A stretch of DNA of 64,000 nt from Rhinopomastus cyanomelas (Eukaryota > Chordata > Aves > Bucerotiformes > Rhinopomastidae). Both the position numbers and the translations under genes were made by a program. The notes beneath the pieces were generated by a model. The model ran no database searches, was not told where the DNA came from, and saw nothing but the letters and a program-made list of their open reading frames with translations. The stretch is from NCBI GenBank assembly GCA_013400115.1, contig VXBP01008282.1, forward strand, positions 1,109,781 through 1,173,780. The letters run 5' to 3'. Of the stretch, positions 45,990 to 58,645 are shown piece after piece (positions within the stretch are counted from its first letter, which is position 1; every line of letters starts with the position of its first letter).

Positions 45990-46057
45990 AACGGGGGATT
46001 GGACTAGAGGATCTTTTGAGGTCCCTTCCAATCCCTAACATTCTGTGACTCTGTGAA
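45990..46057 (+). mobile_element. Very short CR1 3' end
   Basis: Sense terminus only: GGGGGATTGGACTAGAGGAT, CTTTTGAGGTCCCTTCCAAT, CCCTAACATTCTGTGACTCT. About 68 bases. Confidence 0.92.
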
Positions 46058-46656
46058 ATCCTGCCATCTCCAGCATAATCCAACTGCCAAGATGATACCA
46101 ATGTTAATGAAAAGTATTTCATTATGTGACACATATGAAAAGAAATATGTGAAATATTAATTTATTGCAAATATAAACATTGAATGGTTGAGATAGTACA
46201 AGATTTTTACATTTATTTTTTCAAATCAAAGCCAGAAAAGAAACAAGGAATCTAAGAAGCTGACCACTGACTCGTGTTCTTTTAAATTAATATGTCAGGT
46301 TAATGATTTTATTGAAAAAACCCTACTGTTCTGTTTTTTAGGAGAGATTAGAAACATGAAATATTGTTACGAATAGACATGAGCGTGCTATATTGCTTGA
46401 CAGTTATAGGTTTATAAAATTTACTGCCACAAGACAATGCTATTGATCAGTTTGCTGAAGGAACTGAATTATCATTTACATTACTGAATATGCAAGAGCA
46501 TTAACAAAGTAAATGGGGCACTACAAATGCATAACTGGATCCAGTGAGTCTATGACATTCTTGCTGACATTCTATCTATTTTATTCAAGGTTCAATAAAT
46601 AAATAAATAAATGGAGTTGAAGTGGGCTCTATAAGCCAAGACAGAATGCCTTCAAT
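46058..46656. other. Unique DNA with an AAAT run
   Basis: Tetranucleotide run AATAAATAAATAAATAAAT at about 46594-46613. Nothing else recognised. Confidence 0.6.
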
Positions 46657-47155
46657 TCACAGAATCACAGAATCATTCAGGTTAGAAAATACTCTTGGGA
46701 TCATCAAGTCCAACCATCAATCCCACTCTACAAGTTCACCCCTAAACCATATCACCCAACTCCATCTAAGCATCTTTTAAACTCACCCAGGGATGGTGAT
46801 TTACCCTGGGCAGCCCATTCCAGTGCCTGACCACTCTCTCCATTAAGTACTTTTTCCTGATGTCCAATCTAAATCTACCCTGTTGAAGCTTGAAGCCCTT
46901 CCCTCTGATAATGTCACTAATTACCTGTGAGAAGAGACCAGCACCAACATCTCTACAATGTCCTTTTGGATAGTGGTAGATAATGATGAGGTCTCCCCTA
47001 AGCCTCCTCTTTTTCAGACTAAACAGCCCCAACTCTTTCAATCTCTCCTCATAAGATTTATTCCCCAGGGCCTTCACCAGCTTTGTTGCCCTCCTCTGCA
47101 CTTGCTTCAGCACCTCAGTGTCTCCCTTGTATTGAGGTGCCCAAAATGACACAAT
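46657..47155 (-). mobile_element. CR1 LINE, about 500-base 3' fragment, second subfamily
   Basis: Reverse copy: TTCACAGAATCACAGAATCA, TTCAGGTTAGAAAATACTCT, CATCAAGTCCAACCATCAAT, then CAGGGATGGTGATTTACCCT and the ORF2 C-terminal region up to CCCTTGTATTGAGGTGCCCA. The best-preserved protein portion in the window. Confidence 0.94.
46766..47152 (-). pseudogene. CR1 ORF2 C-terminal fragment, still open
   Basis: A 128-codon uninterrupted frame encodes the C-terminal region of CR1 ORF2: FWAPQYKGDTEVLKQVQRRA, then GNKSYEERLKELGLFSLKKR, RGDLIIIYHY and WNGLPR blocks. This region lies after the reverse transcriptase. The catalytic domains are absent because of 5' truncation, so it cannot move by itself. 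The open frame reflects modest age, not host function. Confidence 0.88.
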
Positions 47156-50100
47156 TCTTTAAGATACATACTCAAGACATACATTGCTGGGCCAGGACTA
47201 CTGAGTTTGTACATATGCAACAGTATTTCTATGCAACAACAGCAAAAGGAGATTACATTTACCAAAAGCAAGTGAGCTTGTCTACCTCCAGCATCTACAC
47301 TTGCTTCCAGGGATGCCAGAGAGCACACCCCTTCTTGGTTTCATCAGTATTGCTACATGGAACCTTTGTCTGTGAACGAGTTCTTCTTTGGATTAGACTT
47401 TTGCACTTAGGAAAGATCTGAGTTACCCTCCTTACTCATCTTGTTTTCTGGTGGTAGAAATACCAAAGAGAAAAGCAGCCATCCAACATAGTCAATTCAA
47501 GACCAAGTTTTTAGCAACTCAGCCAGTTAATTATTAGATTGTACCTGAAAAAAACCTTAAAAAAACCAGTGAGATTAACACATCAGCAAAGGTCTGTGTT
47601 GCTACAACTGTTACCTCCTTCTGGAGGGAATTTATTGACTGTAGAATTCAATATGATGCAAAATATTAGAATAGACAATAAAAGTATTATCCAAGGTAGG
47701 TCAGAAATGCAAGAAGCTGCATTTATTTCACGTCTCACAGACTCAGTTTTGAAAATTATGTTATTTAGTAAAACAAATTGGCATAATCAATAAATCCTTC
47801 CAGTTAGCCGTGGGAAAGTTCTGATGAATGTAGAGTCTGTTAAAATATGGTTTTATTTTCCCTGGGGTACATACTTATGAAGCACCCACAGGAGAAATTT
47901 TGTCTAAGCGATTTGGAGGAACAAATATTTGCTAGTTCACCACATGAATATCAAATAAAGGCATCACAACGGTAAATGGTAAGAAAAGTTGTGATCCTTC
48001 TTCAAAATTGTTCTTTCAATTTCTTTGTCATGTGTAAGAGATTAATCTTACAACAGGTATGTGGAATAGGAAGACAGTGAGCTACAAGTGATGAAGTAGT
48101 ACTTCAAATGTGGATATGATGTAAGACAAGGTTGGACTCAGAATTTAAGACTCGTTATGACTTTGAACAAAGGTGATTGGGTACTTGCACAGAATGTTTC
48201 ACCCCTTACTTGAAAAGGATTTCTTCATCATATTTAAAACATTGTGAGCTACTCATTTTCAGAGACTGTATTCAGAAGGTAAATAGGTTTTTAGTCTTTA
48301 TGTTTATGCTTCTTATACTCCTTCTTGTAACTATAGTCTCACAATCCAGCGTTTTCTTTTACTGTGACTTCTTTTAACTTGCAGCACATTCTCTGTGTAA
48401 ACAAAACCTCCCTGGAATTTGTATTAAATGAGTCAAATACTAATTACAGAATGAGTTTGATGGTGTTTAAAGCATATCAGTTCCCTTCTGTTTAATTCTG
48501 TGAAGCTCATTAGTAAAACTCACATAATAAAACCACTTTGCAATGAGTTATGTAACATATTTCTTCATTTTTTCCTCTTCTCCCGTTTATCATTAGCACT
48601 TTAGTTTGCGGATACAAATAATAGTTCAAGTTTTCAAATTGTAATAGCTTCCTTGCCAGTCATAAGGAAGACTTTCTTACCAGTTCTAATATATCTTGTA
48701 CTATTTGTCAAAGCATCAGGTTGATGGCCTTGAAATCAGACCTTTTTCATCACAAAGGAAGGGAGTGGTGGGAGGAGGGGGAATTCAAAATTCTCCACAT
48801 TCTCTTACAAGTCTTATGTCACAATGCATTGGCAAACAAGGCTTTGGAGGACAAGATCAAGGCTTTTGAGTCTTGGCAATCTGCTGTTTATAAAGCAATT
48901 GGATTTTGCTTAAAGCTATGGAAGATAAAATAGATAAATTGAGCAATGTCTTACATAAGAGAGTCTTGGTTGAGCAGTACTGCTCATATGTGCCTGAAAG
49001 CCTGGGATCTATGGAAAAAATCATGGAAGGAAACGGTACAGTTTATTTTGGTCCCTAGCTTTTCCGTTACGGATGTCTTTGATCTCTATTTCCCAAATTT
49101 CATAGTTCCTTAATGGTAAATTGGAGCTCTTACTGAATGGGAAATGTATTTTCTACGAAACATCATCAGACCTTTCCTGCAAACAACAGCATGTCTGTCA
49201 TTACCTGTTGTTTGTACTACTGAAATTTGTTGTATTAAAGGATTAATCATGATTTACACCCTTGATTCAATTTCATACAGTAGTTTTTCAGGCTAACAAA
49301 GATTTACTGTAACAGAGCCCTACTGCAAAAAGAGCTTCCTACTAATTCCTCTAGCCCTACAGAACAGGATCAGTCACCCTGCAGAAAGGCTAGGATGTAC
49401 TGTTAGTCTATAAGCCAGAAGGTGCATGGGCTTTTTTTTATTAGCCATTGTTAATAATAAGCCATTAGCCTAATGGGAGAGGCAATTCCTCTTCAGAAGT
49501 TCTAAAACTTTTTGCCAGTTGAGAAAATTTATCATTCAGATGTTTTGTTCTCTGCAGAAAACTTTGTACCTAAAGTCGTGAAGGTCATACAGTGTCACTA
49601 ATCCTGTCAGTAGGGTGGATGGTGTTTATGAAGATGGTGTTTATGAAGATATTTTCCAAAACCCCAAAGCAGGAAGCAGAGATAACGAATCTGCACTGTC
49701 TCTGTGGATATTTTGGATTAAGGAGAGTTGGGTAAACTGTCCTCACTTCTCACCCCAGATTTCGATGGTGTCTTTTTTTAATGCTGAGGTTCTTCCCCTA
49801 GTGTATGTCTACTACTGATAGGGTCTGGTGGGGGGAGATGCTGGGGGAGGGAGTAATCATCTGCATAATACTTGTTATTATATCTAAAGTGATAGTTGAG
49901 GGCTAGGAGCTGAAACAATATTTTATGAAAGTATCATGTTGAAGTTTTTGCAGGTTTCAAAATATTTAAATATGTAAATTTCAATGAAGAGGCTTCAGAT
50001 TTTTTGATAGCCTAATGATTTTAAGCATCTCATTTCTAGTCAAACACTGACAAAAGATGTTCAGATTGCAGTGTGAGATGGTTTCTATGGTTACAGTTGT

Positions 50101-53003
50101 TTCCTAGCATTTTAGTGACATCTTTTGTGAGCATTGGCTGCTTCACTTATTTGTCACTAATGTATGTGTAGAACTATAGTTAATAGCCTTGGGCGGACAA
50201 TTTTTTTTTTCTCTGAATGGTGGTATTGTTTTTTAGCAGCATTTTTCAATAAGGTGACAATGCACTAGAATACTAATGGTATGTATGGTATTTTAAGATG
50301 TCAAGTTTTCAATAAAATGGTAATGAAAATTTTGCATTTCATTTAATAGCTAAATATTCATGAATTTTTCACAGCGTGATCAAGTGAGCAAAAAAATAAG
50401 AAACTGTACAATGTGTAATACTAAACATCATAGATTTCACTTCTTTTCACAGAATCTATTCAGGACTTTTTAATAACTAGCTCTTTAAATGTTTAAACCA
50501 GCTATAATAAAGGTACATAAACTGGAAACTTTACAGTAATCTAAAATATTTTGATATGTCTTGTTTATATTGTGGTGTGAATGAAACATACAGTATGAAT
50601 AATATGCTATATGTCCAGAAGAACTGTTATGACCAAGGACTGGGCACTAATGTGTGATAAATGAGGGTAAAAAATACATGTATATTCAGATGTAAAGACC
50701 ACTCTAAGTCAGAGACTATTTTGTTTAAAATATTTAGATTTATTTAATCACAGTGTTAATGTGTGAATTATGATCAGCTAAGAAGAAATGGGTGCAGCAT
50801 TATAATTTGTGGAGCATGATGCTACCAATTCCTCAGCACATTAAGAGTTTAGTTCTGTTTCTGTGTTTGACTGTAGCAGTTTGCTGTTGTCTTTAATGGA
50901 AGCAGAATTAGGTTAACAGGTGAGTTAATTCCCTATATATTGCCAGTGCCAGTGACCCTACACGCAGTAATTTATGACATTATTTGTCTCTTTAGCCTGC
51001 ACTTATAAAGCTTGCCTTTGCTGAAAGGTAGCCACACTGTGCCAGGCACTTTTTGTCAGCCAAGTCAGTATTTTGAATGTAGATTTTTCAAATGCAAGTT
51101 AAAATACATTATTCAGCAGCAACACAGCAAAGGAACACTGGGATAAGGGTTGTTTCTCCTCTGAATATGAGGGAAATTCCTGTGGATTCAGCTCCAAATC
51201 ATAAGCCATACCATGCAGTACCGTCAACTCCATCACTGTTGATGATTGCAAGGCATATTTTTCCTTAACTTTAATCTCTTCATTTTTACAGGTTGGTGTG
51301 TTATTTCAAGTTATTAATACTACATATCTTTCCTTACAAAAGGAGTAAAAGTAACTGTACGTACATCATCATACCTAGCCAAAGTCATGCTTAGAATACA
51401 GACATGCTCTAGAGAAATGGAATATAAAGTCAGTTTGCTCTGTTACCAACCTGTCAGTTGGGCTTAATTCAAGACCTACAGCAAAATACAAGAATAAATT
51501 ATTCGAACAACTTCAGCAAAATAAGAGTAGGGGACAGACAGATAAACTACATATTCATGTAGGTGATAGACTAATATGAATTCTCCTCACAGGAAAGCAT
51601 TAAAGCCACTAAGAAGTCAACAGTCCCCATACAGGGCATCCATTCTCACTTCCGTGACGTTCTCAAGACAGCTAAAGAGCCAGAAAAAGCCAAAAGCCTC
51701 TGTCTACCTGACAACTGCTTCTAACTAAACCATTTGCTTTAATCTCCCCTCCAGACTCTCATTAGATGCAGCTGAACTGAATTCTTCACACAGATATGGC
51801 CTGTGACCACAATGAAAAAAATCATCATATTGATATGATTTTATTTGGGGTTTAATGTACAAAGACAAAAGAGAAATAAAATCAAGCTTTAAGTCTAATT
51901 TAGATCCTGGCTTCCTTCCTGACCTTTGGGAAACTGTTAAATTTTTCATCTTACAGGGGTTTTTTGCATATTTGTTTAGTCTCTTTTTCCTATCCTTTTT
52001 TCAGGAGCTGTTAATTTATTAAGATGACTAATTGCTTGAGACTTTGATTTGAGTGCTAGAATTATCCAAAAGGTCTCTTGCTAATTTGCTCCTAATAGCA
52101 ACTGTTTCAGGTTTAGTAGTTAAACAATTAGATCACGTTCATATCAAATATGTCTACTTGAGTGACTCAGAAATTCTAAACAGAGGGATCAAATTCAGTA
52201 CTTACGGCTAGGATTTGCCGTACATAAGTCTTCTGCTCTGTATCTTCAATGTGAAGCTTAAGCCACGGTGCAGTTCGTGCCAATTTCAAAGCAGGACCAG
52301 TGTATTGGAGATTTATTTTATGTAATCCTCATTTACTAACTACACCTTCTAATTTCTAACAGAAATGGTGTAAGAATGTCTCTTAATGATTTTAACTGCA
52401 AGAGAAGAAAGCTCACTTTCTACATAGTTTAAAAAGACAGATCTTCATGAGTTGCACTCTAATAGTGTGCTTACACAAGTCACTCATTTTGATTTCCTGT
52501 TTTGCACACCAAAGGAACTGACTAGACACTGTAGACTATATAGCCCAAACAAACTGCATTTCACAGGATTGTTGGTTGAATGGTTTTGGATCTGACATGC
52601 ATTCTTCATTAACCTCTTCAACCAAGGATCTTGCTTTATAAGAAGCTCAATTCACATTTATCTTGGACTACAAGTATAATATCCTATAATTGTTAAAAAG
52701 TTTAGTTCACTTTTAACTACTCAGTAACTTGAATAATGAGAGGCACAGGAAAAAACTTCAAATCTAGGAGTAAATGTAATGTAACTGGGACACAAGTGCA
52801 TTGTATTTGCATATAAGATATGCGCACTTTCGTTGGTAGGAACTTCACTATAATCTGTCAACCATGTCACTAAAGTTACTTTAAAAGGAAAAGATTTTGC
52901 TTTTAAGAAGTGTAGAAAAATCCACTTTCCAGCAGAGGTAGCACTGCAGTTTTTTTAACATATAACTTAGCAAGTGCTGTAATGAAAGTTTCTATCTGCA
53001 GTT
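47156..53003. other. Repeat-poor AT-rich DNA, about 5.8 kb
   Basis: No mobile element recognised. A 15-base tandem duplication (GATGGTGTTTATGAA twice) lies at 49618-49647, and a G-run motif at 49821-49851. Short open frames (up to 112 codons at 47083-47421) show no domain. Confidence 0.45.
49821..49851 (+). other. G-quadruplex-type motif
   Basis: Four runs of at least three G (GGG, GGGGGG, GGGGG, GGG) are separated by loops of 6, 7 and 1 bases, fitting the usual G3+N1-7 pattern, within AT-rich DNA. Confidence 0.7.
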
Positions 53004-53273
53004 CATAGAATCATAGAATCATTAGGGATTGGAAGAGACCTTGAAAGATCATCTAGTTAATCCCCCTGCCGCAGCAGGATCACCCAGACCAAGTCACACA
53101 GGAACCTGGGGTTGTTCTTGCCCAGATGCAAGACTCTACACTTACCCTTGTTATATTGCATTACATTTCTATCTGCCCAGCTGTCCAGCCTGTCCAGGTC
53201 TTGCTGAATGGCAGCACAGTCTGTTGAGGTGTCAGCAACACCACTCAGCTTTGTGTCATCATCTCAAAGCTTC
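53004..53273 (-). mobile_element. CR1 tail fused to upstream ORF2 region
   Basis: Two clean tail octamers (TCATAGAATCATAGAATCAT) and the young-group terminus up to CAAGTCACACAGGAAC, then an abrupt switch to the ORF2 region after the reverse-transcriptase motif (GGTTGTTCTTGCCCAGATGC, TGTCCAGCCTGTCCAGGTCT, CAGCTTTGTGTCATCATCTC). The intervening ORF2 C-terminus is missing. Confidence 0.92.
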
Positions 53274-53656
53274 TTCAAAACCAAGATAAAGGCCTATTAT
53301 TCTATAGAGCATACTGCCTTTTATTAGCGAGCACAGAAATCATACCAAGTTTTGGACTGAGTAATCCTTCAGCAAGAGTCACGTTGCCAAAATACTGACA
53401 TATTATTTGTGGACCTGAGAATAAATTTAAGTAGGGATGTAAACTTTTCTTACCTACAGTGCTGGAAATTATCTAAGTCCTTTGCCATCCAGGCTCCACT
53501 GAGGGTGCCAGACGTAGGATATCTTGCTGCAGTAGTTCCCAGAACTTTCAGGTTCCACTCCCGGCCAACAGTTGCAATATCTGAAGGGTTTGGTTTTTTT
53601 CTGTTTAATGTCTTGTCTCAGACCCCAGCCTGACCATAAGTTCATGCACACAGAAT
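53274..53656. other. Unique spacer, nothing recognised
   Basis: Short spacer between two CR1 fragments with no supported feature. Confidence 0.45.
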
Positions 53657-53750
53657 CATTCAATCATAGAATCATAGGGATAGGAAGGGACCTCGAAAGC
53701 TCATCTAGTCCAATCCCCCATCCAGTAGACATGCAGACACATCCTGCCAC
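53657..53750 (-). mobile_element. Short CR1 3' end, diverged inner part
   Basis: CATTCAATCATAGAATCATA, GGGATAGGAAGGGACCTCGA, TCATCTAGTCCAATCCCCCA, then a decayed stretch with CACATCCTGCCACAGG. The inner boundary is uncertain. Confidence 0.85.
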
Positions 53751-56700
53751 AGGCCACAGTGTGACTTCTCCTTCTAAGATGTTTTTCCTCCTGAGAATGC
53801 AGTGAAGGTTTAAATGTCATTAATTGGAAGACAGATTTCTATTAAAACTGGAGAACGTTGTTTCCTCCAAGATGCTCTTTGGTGAGTGAGAAATCTTTCC
53901 CGAGACTTTACATTAAAGTTTCACCTCAGAGAAAAGAAGTTTTTGTCTCCAGGGAGATGAGCTCACTCTAGTTATTACACATAGCCAGTGATGTGATGGA
54001 TCCAAAGCTCAAAGACTCCCCAGACTGCCAAAGCTGCGCTTTGAAGCTCTCTGATGCTGTCCTGCCCGTCTCCTGTGAGGTGTGTCCTGGGTGTCCCTCA
54101 GCAGAGGCTGCTGACAAGGGGTTGGGCCGCTCCTGGGCAGCCAGGGCCCAGCTCACAGCGCCAAGAAGGCCGGAGGGTGGCTGGAGGCCAGACCCTCAGG
54201 TAAATGCGAGCTGGCAAAGGCAGGTCTGTGGTGAGGCCACAACACTAACTCACAAATCAGGATCAGGGCTGGGGAGGGCCACCGGGGTCAGGCCCAGGCC
54301 GGCGGTGCCTGAGCAGGCCCAGGCCTCCAGTCGTGCTGCAGCACAGGCCCGAGTTTTAGTATTTGCAAATTACACAGGGCTCCAGCAAAAAATTAAACAA
54401 ATCTGAGGCACTCAGTGTAAAATTCAACATTTGAGTGGTCAGTGGTCAGGAAACCCCACATCTTCCATGTCACAACTCATCCTGCTACCCCAGCAATGAA
54501 GAAGTGATTACAGCAATGTCAGCGTGAGGCATTCATCCTGTTCTATACTACATGTAAGTAAAAACTATATTTAAAATGCCTTCCAAGATATTTTATATTC
54601 AAGATGTCTTCCCAAATTATTTCATGTTTAAGGTGTCTTCTCAAATATTTTACTTTTCATATTTCCATTCACAGAAGCAGCACTTGAGTCACAGAACAAC
54701 AACAACAACAAATCCAGGTTTATTTATAAACACTGGCTTCTTTAAGAACAGCAGCTCTGTTTATCAGAAGCCATGTTGTTTCCTATTCAGCATCAATATC
54801 TTGCATTTTAGAAATGCTTACTGACAATAACTGCTGTACTACCAATGCTGCTGGTATGCAGCCTGTGAAATTTTGTAAGAAGCAGGTGATACCTGAGAGT
54901 ATAGTCAGTGCTTAAAAAAAGATTGGACATAAATCAAAAAACCTTGGAATAAACCGTGGAAAATAGTGAAATCTTTTTCCAGATCTGCCTTCCTCAAATG
55001 TGCCACAAGTCCTGTTTCTGCCAAGGATTATTTTTGCAAGGCAGCTCTCTACTAATGGAGAGACCCTCCATGATGCTGTGCCTGCTCTAACTGCGAACGG
55101 TTGGGTTTTTTTCCTATTCACTATTCATAGTAGATTTTGAGTTGTTTTTGTGCCCATGAAACTGAAGACTAACAGTCTCTGGAGCCAAGCATAGTCTCTT
55201 TGTTGGGCAGAAATAAAGCCTACAGGAGAGGATGGATGTGCTCAGCGTCCCAGCAAGTGGCTTGAGATGAAGTGATATTGGCAGGATTCAGACTGAAATT
55301 ATTACAAAACATGAATGCCACATGTGCAACTGCAGCCTGGCTGTTTCTGTGCTTCTTTCCTTTTGTTAAAAAGTGCTATCTTAAAAAATAGTAATAACCT
55401 TGATCTTGTGCCATTGCTATCTGAAAATTGCAGGGTCTTATAGATACCAGAATGAAGGATCAAGGGGGGAAATGGTTGTTCTGCCAAACATGAAGTTTTT
55501 GTAATGACAGTATTGTGCATTGCTTCCAGAGAACAAGCCTCCCTTTTAGCTTAGCTTGTAAACCAGCCTTACCTAGAAGTTTGGTGACATGTTGTCTCCT
55601 TCCCAAAACAATCTGAGAAACTATTAACAACAATTATTATCCAAGTGTTGTTCATTTGGGCTGTACTAATGCAAAGTTATATGGGATTTCCTTTAGGTCA
55701 GATAATCACACTAGATTTTTTGAAGTTACAGAAAAGCAGTCTCAAGCCAGTTGCAGGCAAGGTCCCTCAATCCTGCCAATACTTCTCAATCATAGTTGTA
55801 CCATTCCTTTTAGTCCAGTCCTGGGTTTGTCAACAAGAAATCATGCCAGCTGAGTATTGGTTTTGTAATAAGAACAGTTGGAAATGGGTATGAGATAATT
55901 TTCACCTTAGAAAGAGTTTGAATCTAGTTTTAAAAATGAAAAGCTGGTATTTAAATCATTGTCTCTTATTCCCCTTTTCTGAAATAATGTCAGGGTCTTC
56001 TACCATAACCTTCATTATTCCCAGTGTCATGTGCCACTCTATTTTTGTTAGTACAAGAATAAGATCATTATAAGCATGTTAATCTCAGAGTCATGAAAGC
56101 TAAATTAAATTCTTAACATTGTCAGAAATGTTTTAGTAGCAGTGCGGATGAGAGAAGATTAAAATATCTCAGTAGATATCCTGTGGTCTCAAATTAGAAG
56201 CAAGGACATTACTGAAGCCAAATTGCATTCCTTGATCCAATGAATTGAATTTTTTACTGAACTGGCTTTGTTATTGAAGCCCACTTGCATTCCTTAACCC
56301 TGATATTCTTCATGAACAGGAACAGCTCCTATTGTTTCTTTGGTAATGTTACTCATTTGGGGATTGCTGCCCATGCATCCTTGCAAAATCTCAGTTCATG
56401 TCACACACTCCAGCATAACCCTCTAATAAACTCACTATTCTAGGGAAAGCCTGGTAATTGTTCTAGAAAATGCATTTTCTTGGTTTTGTTCCAGAAAGTC
56501 AGGCATTTGGAACTTGGCTTGTCAGTCCAACCCATTTAACCTTCTTGTCCTTCTAATGTGGTAATATCCTTCAACAAATCATGACAAGTGTGAGCACTGA
56601 AGATCTTCTGTTAATGAATTCTATTTCAGTTTCTCTACCATTTTGTGTAGTTAACCTTGCTTAGTCTTTTCTCTCTGCAGATGGCTTTTCTCCTAGCAAA

Positions 56701-56895
56701 TTTTTCTCAGTTGTACCTTCCTCAAAGGTATCATATACCAATTCCTTTTAATACTTGCTTTCCATCTCTTGGCTTGTGTAAAACACAGCCAGTCTCAGTA
56801 TGTAATAAAGAGCCACACAGGCACAGTATTCAGCCACTCTCTAGCAATGGCTAATGGAATCTGAAGAAACTAAATTTCTGTAATCCTGTCCCTTC
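53751..56895. other. Unique DNA with a GC-rich patch
   Basis: The GC-rich part (54050-54360) is described separately. An AAC trinucleotide run is at 54694-54712. Remaining frames are short and lack domains. An acceptor-like TCTTTTCTCTCTGCAG at 56668-56680 precedes a short open run with a weak donor. Confidence 0.45.
54050..54360. other. GC-rich patch with open frame and G-run motif
   Basis: About 310 bases of clearly higher GC than the surroundings, with roughly ten CpGs. A 137-codon plus-strand frame (53993-54406) spans it, Ala/Pro/Arg-rich as expected from GC-rich composition, with no recognised domain. A donor-like CTCAG/GTAAAT lies at about 54196-54206. A G-quadruplex-type motif is at 54266-54287 (GGG, GGGG, GGG, GGGG). 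It could be a regulatory element, an old first exon, or an unrecognised GC-rich repeat. Confidence 0.3.
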
Positions 56896-57003
56896 ATAGA
56901 ATCACAGAATTATTGAGGCTGGAAAAGACCTCTAAGTTCACCAAGTCCAGCCTATAATCTAACATCACCACAGCTAGACCATGGCACTTAGTGCCATATC
57001 CTC
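56896..57003 (-). mobile_element. Old CR1 3' end, third subfamily
   Basis: Reverse copy: CATAGAATCACAGAATTATT, GAGGCTGGAAAAGACCTCTA, TTCACCAAGTCCAGCCTATA, then CACCACAGCTAGACCATGGC. Sequence differs from the other two groups. Confidence 0.88.
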
Positions 57004-58555
57004 TCTTTCATATGTTGGTTTAAACAGTACTACAGCATATTGCCTTGATACTACATTATATTGCTCTGATTCTGAATTATTATAATTCAGTATGGATTGT
57101 ATATTAATTTTCAAATGCCACAAAATCTTTAACTGAAATGCCTGGGGGTCAGCCTGTTGTTATATAAGGACAGAATTATGGACATTGCAGCCAAAAAGCT
57201 ATGGTAACATTTTTCACCTTTATTGCTGTGAAGTGGACTGAATGTACTTTTTCAATTTTTAAATTCTGTCCTATACAGTGATGAATGTGATCACGCTGAC
57301 ATGGGAGCACAGTATTTACTAGATTAATTAATTCTTTATACAGTATATAGAACTAAGAATAAGTTTTATCTTTATCTCTAAGACTTACTCACACTTCACA
57401 AGCAAACATTGAAAACAAAATGTAAAACATTGTTTGGTTTCCAGATGCTACTTGCTTCATCTTTAAAGACTGTAGCCAATCTAGAGTGAGTTTACAGAGC
57501 TATGTTGGAGGTTTATAGTTTTCTTCCTGTGTTAGGCTTGTTTTGGAATGATCTTGTTTACAATTTCCAAAAACCATTTAGAGTTTTCTACTGAAAATAT
57601 TTTTAGTAAAACTTTAGTTTTGTCTTCTTTTCCTCTAATACGTAACGTTCAAATAGTTATTTTAAAAGTTAGAATATGAAATATATTGAACTCTGTTAGT
57701 CCTGGGATTCTAATGATAACTACACATTGAGTTGTTGAATTTTGTCCACCTTATTTTAAGTTTTGGACACAGTTATAAACGTACAGATTCATCTGACTCA
57801 GTTACCTTTGCTATAATAGGATATTTTACATTCTGATATTGCAGTATGCCTAAGAGTACTTCTCACTTCTTTATAGTTCTTGCTAAATTTTATGTTCATG
57901 ACTCTGCTCTCTCAATTCTACCTCTACTGATGATACAGAAATGACTCACACTTCATCACCAACATCTTTTAATTTGAAACCAAAGACAATTTGCATCAGT
58001 ACAGTACTAGCACTGTGTGATTTTTAATTTTCCATGTTTTCTGTAAAGCATTTGTGGAAAGATGTTGCAGAATATCAAATGCTAAGGTAAACATTTTAAA
58101 TTAATTTTATTACAGTTTATGATTTAAATTCCATATATAATATATAGCATTACTCGAACACAGTTGTGATCTGCAAGGCCAATTTGGTACTTTTGTTGCA
58201 GCACTAGAACTGTGAAGGTGTATAGTTTGGGCTTGAAGAGAAAGATCAATTTTGATTGAGGATATCTTTTATAGGAATATTGGCATCGATTATTAAGAAA
58301 ATAAGAAATCCTGACTTTCATTTCCGTAGCTTTTTTCCAAGTTTTTGTATTGAAAGATTTTCAGTTTTTTGACAGGTCCTGAGAAAAAATGTTTACTATG
58401 GTAGCATATACTTTAGGTGGGTTATTGTTATGATGTTGATTTTAATGTAGTAAATCATCTATAGAAGAGAAAATATTGAATTAAAAAGAATCTAAACTCT
58501 TCCATTCAGTACATTTCAAAGAATCCATTGTTAATGATCAATGTCCTACACAAAC
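57004..58555. other. Unique AT-rich DNA, nothing supported
   Basis: A pyrimidine-rich acceptor-like stretch (TTTCCATGTTTTCTGTAAAG) followed by 38 bases and a donor-like AAG/GTAAAC occurs at 58049-58086. It is too short to judge. Confidence 0.4.
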
Positions 58556-58645
58556 ATAGAATCAGAGAATCCTTAGGGATTGGAAGGGACCTCAAAAGAT
58601 CTAGTCCAATCCCCCTGACACAGCAGGATCACCTAGACCAAGTCA
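58556..58645 (-). mobile_element. Short CR1 3' end, young group
   Basis: CATAGAATCAGAGAATCCTT, AGGGATTGGAAGGGACCTCA, GATCTAGTCCAATCCCCCTG, CACAGCAGGATCACCTAGAC. About 90 bases. Confidence 0.93.
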
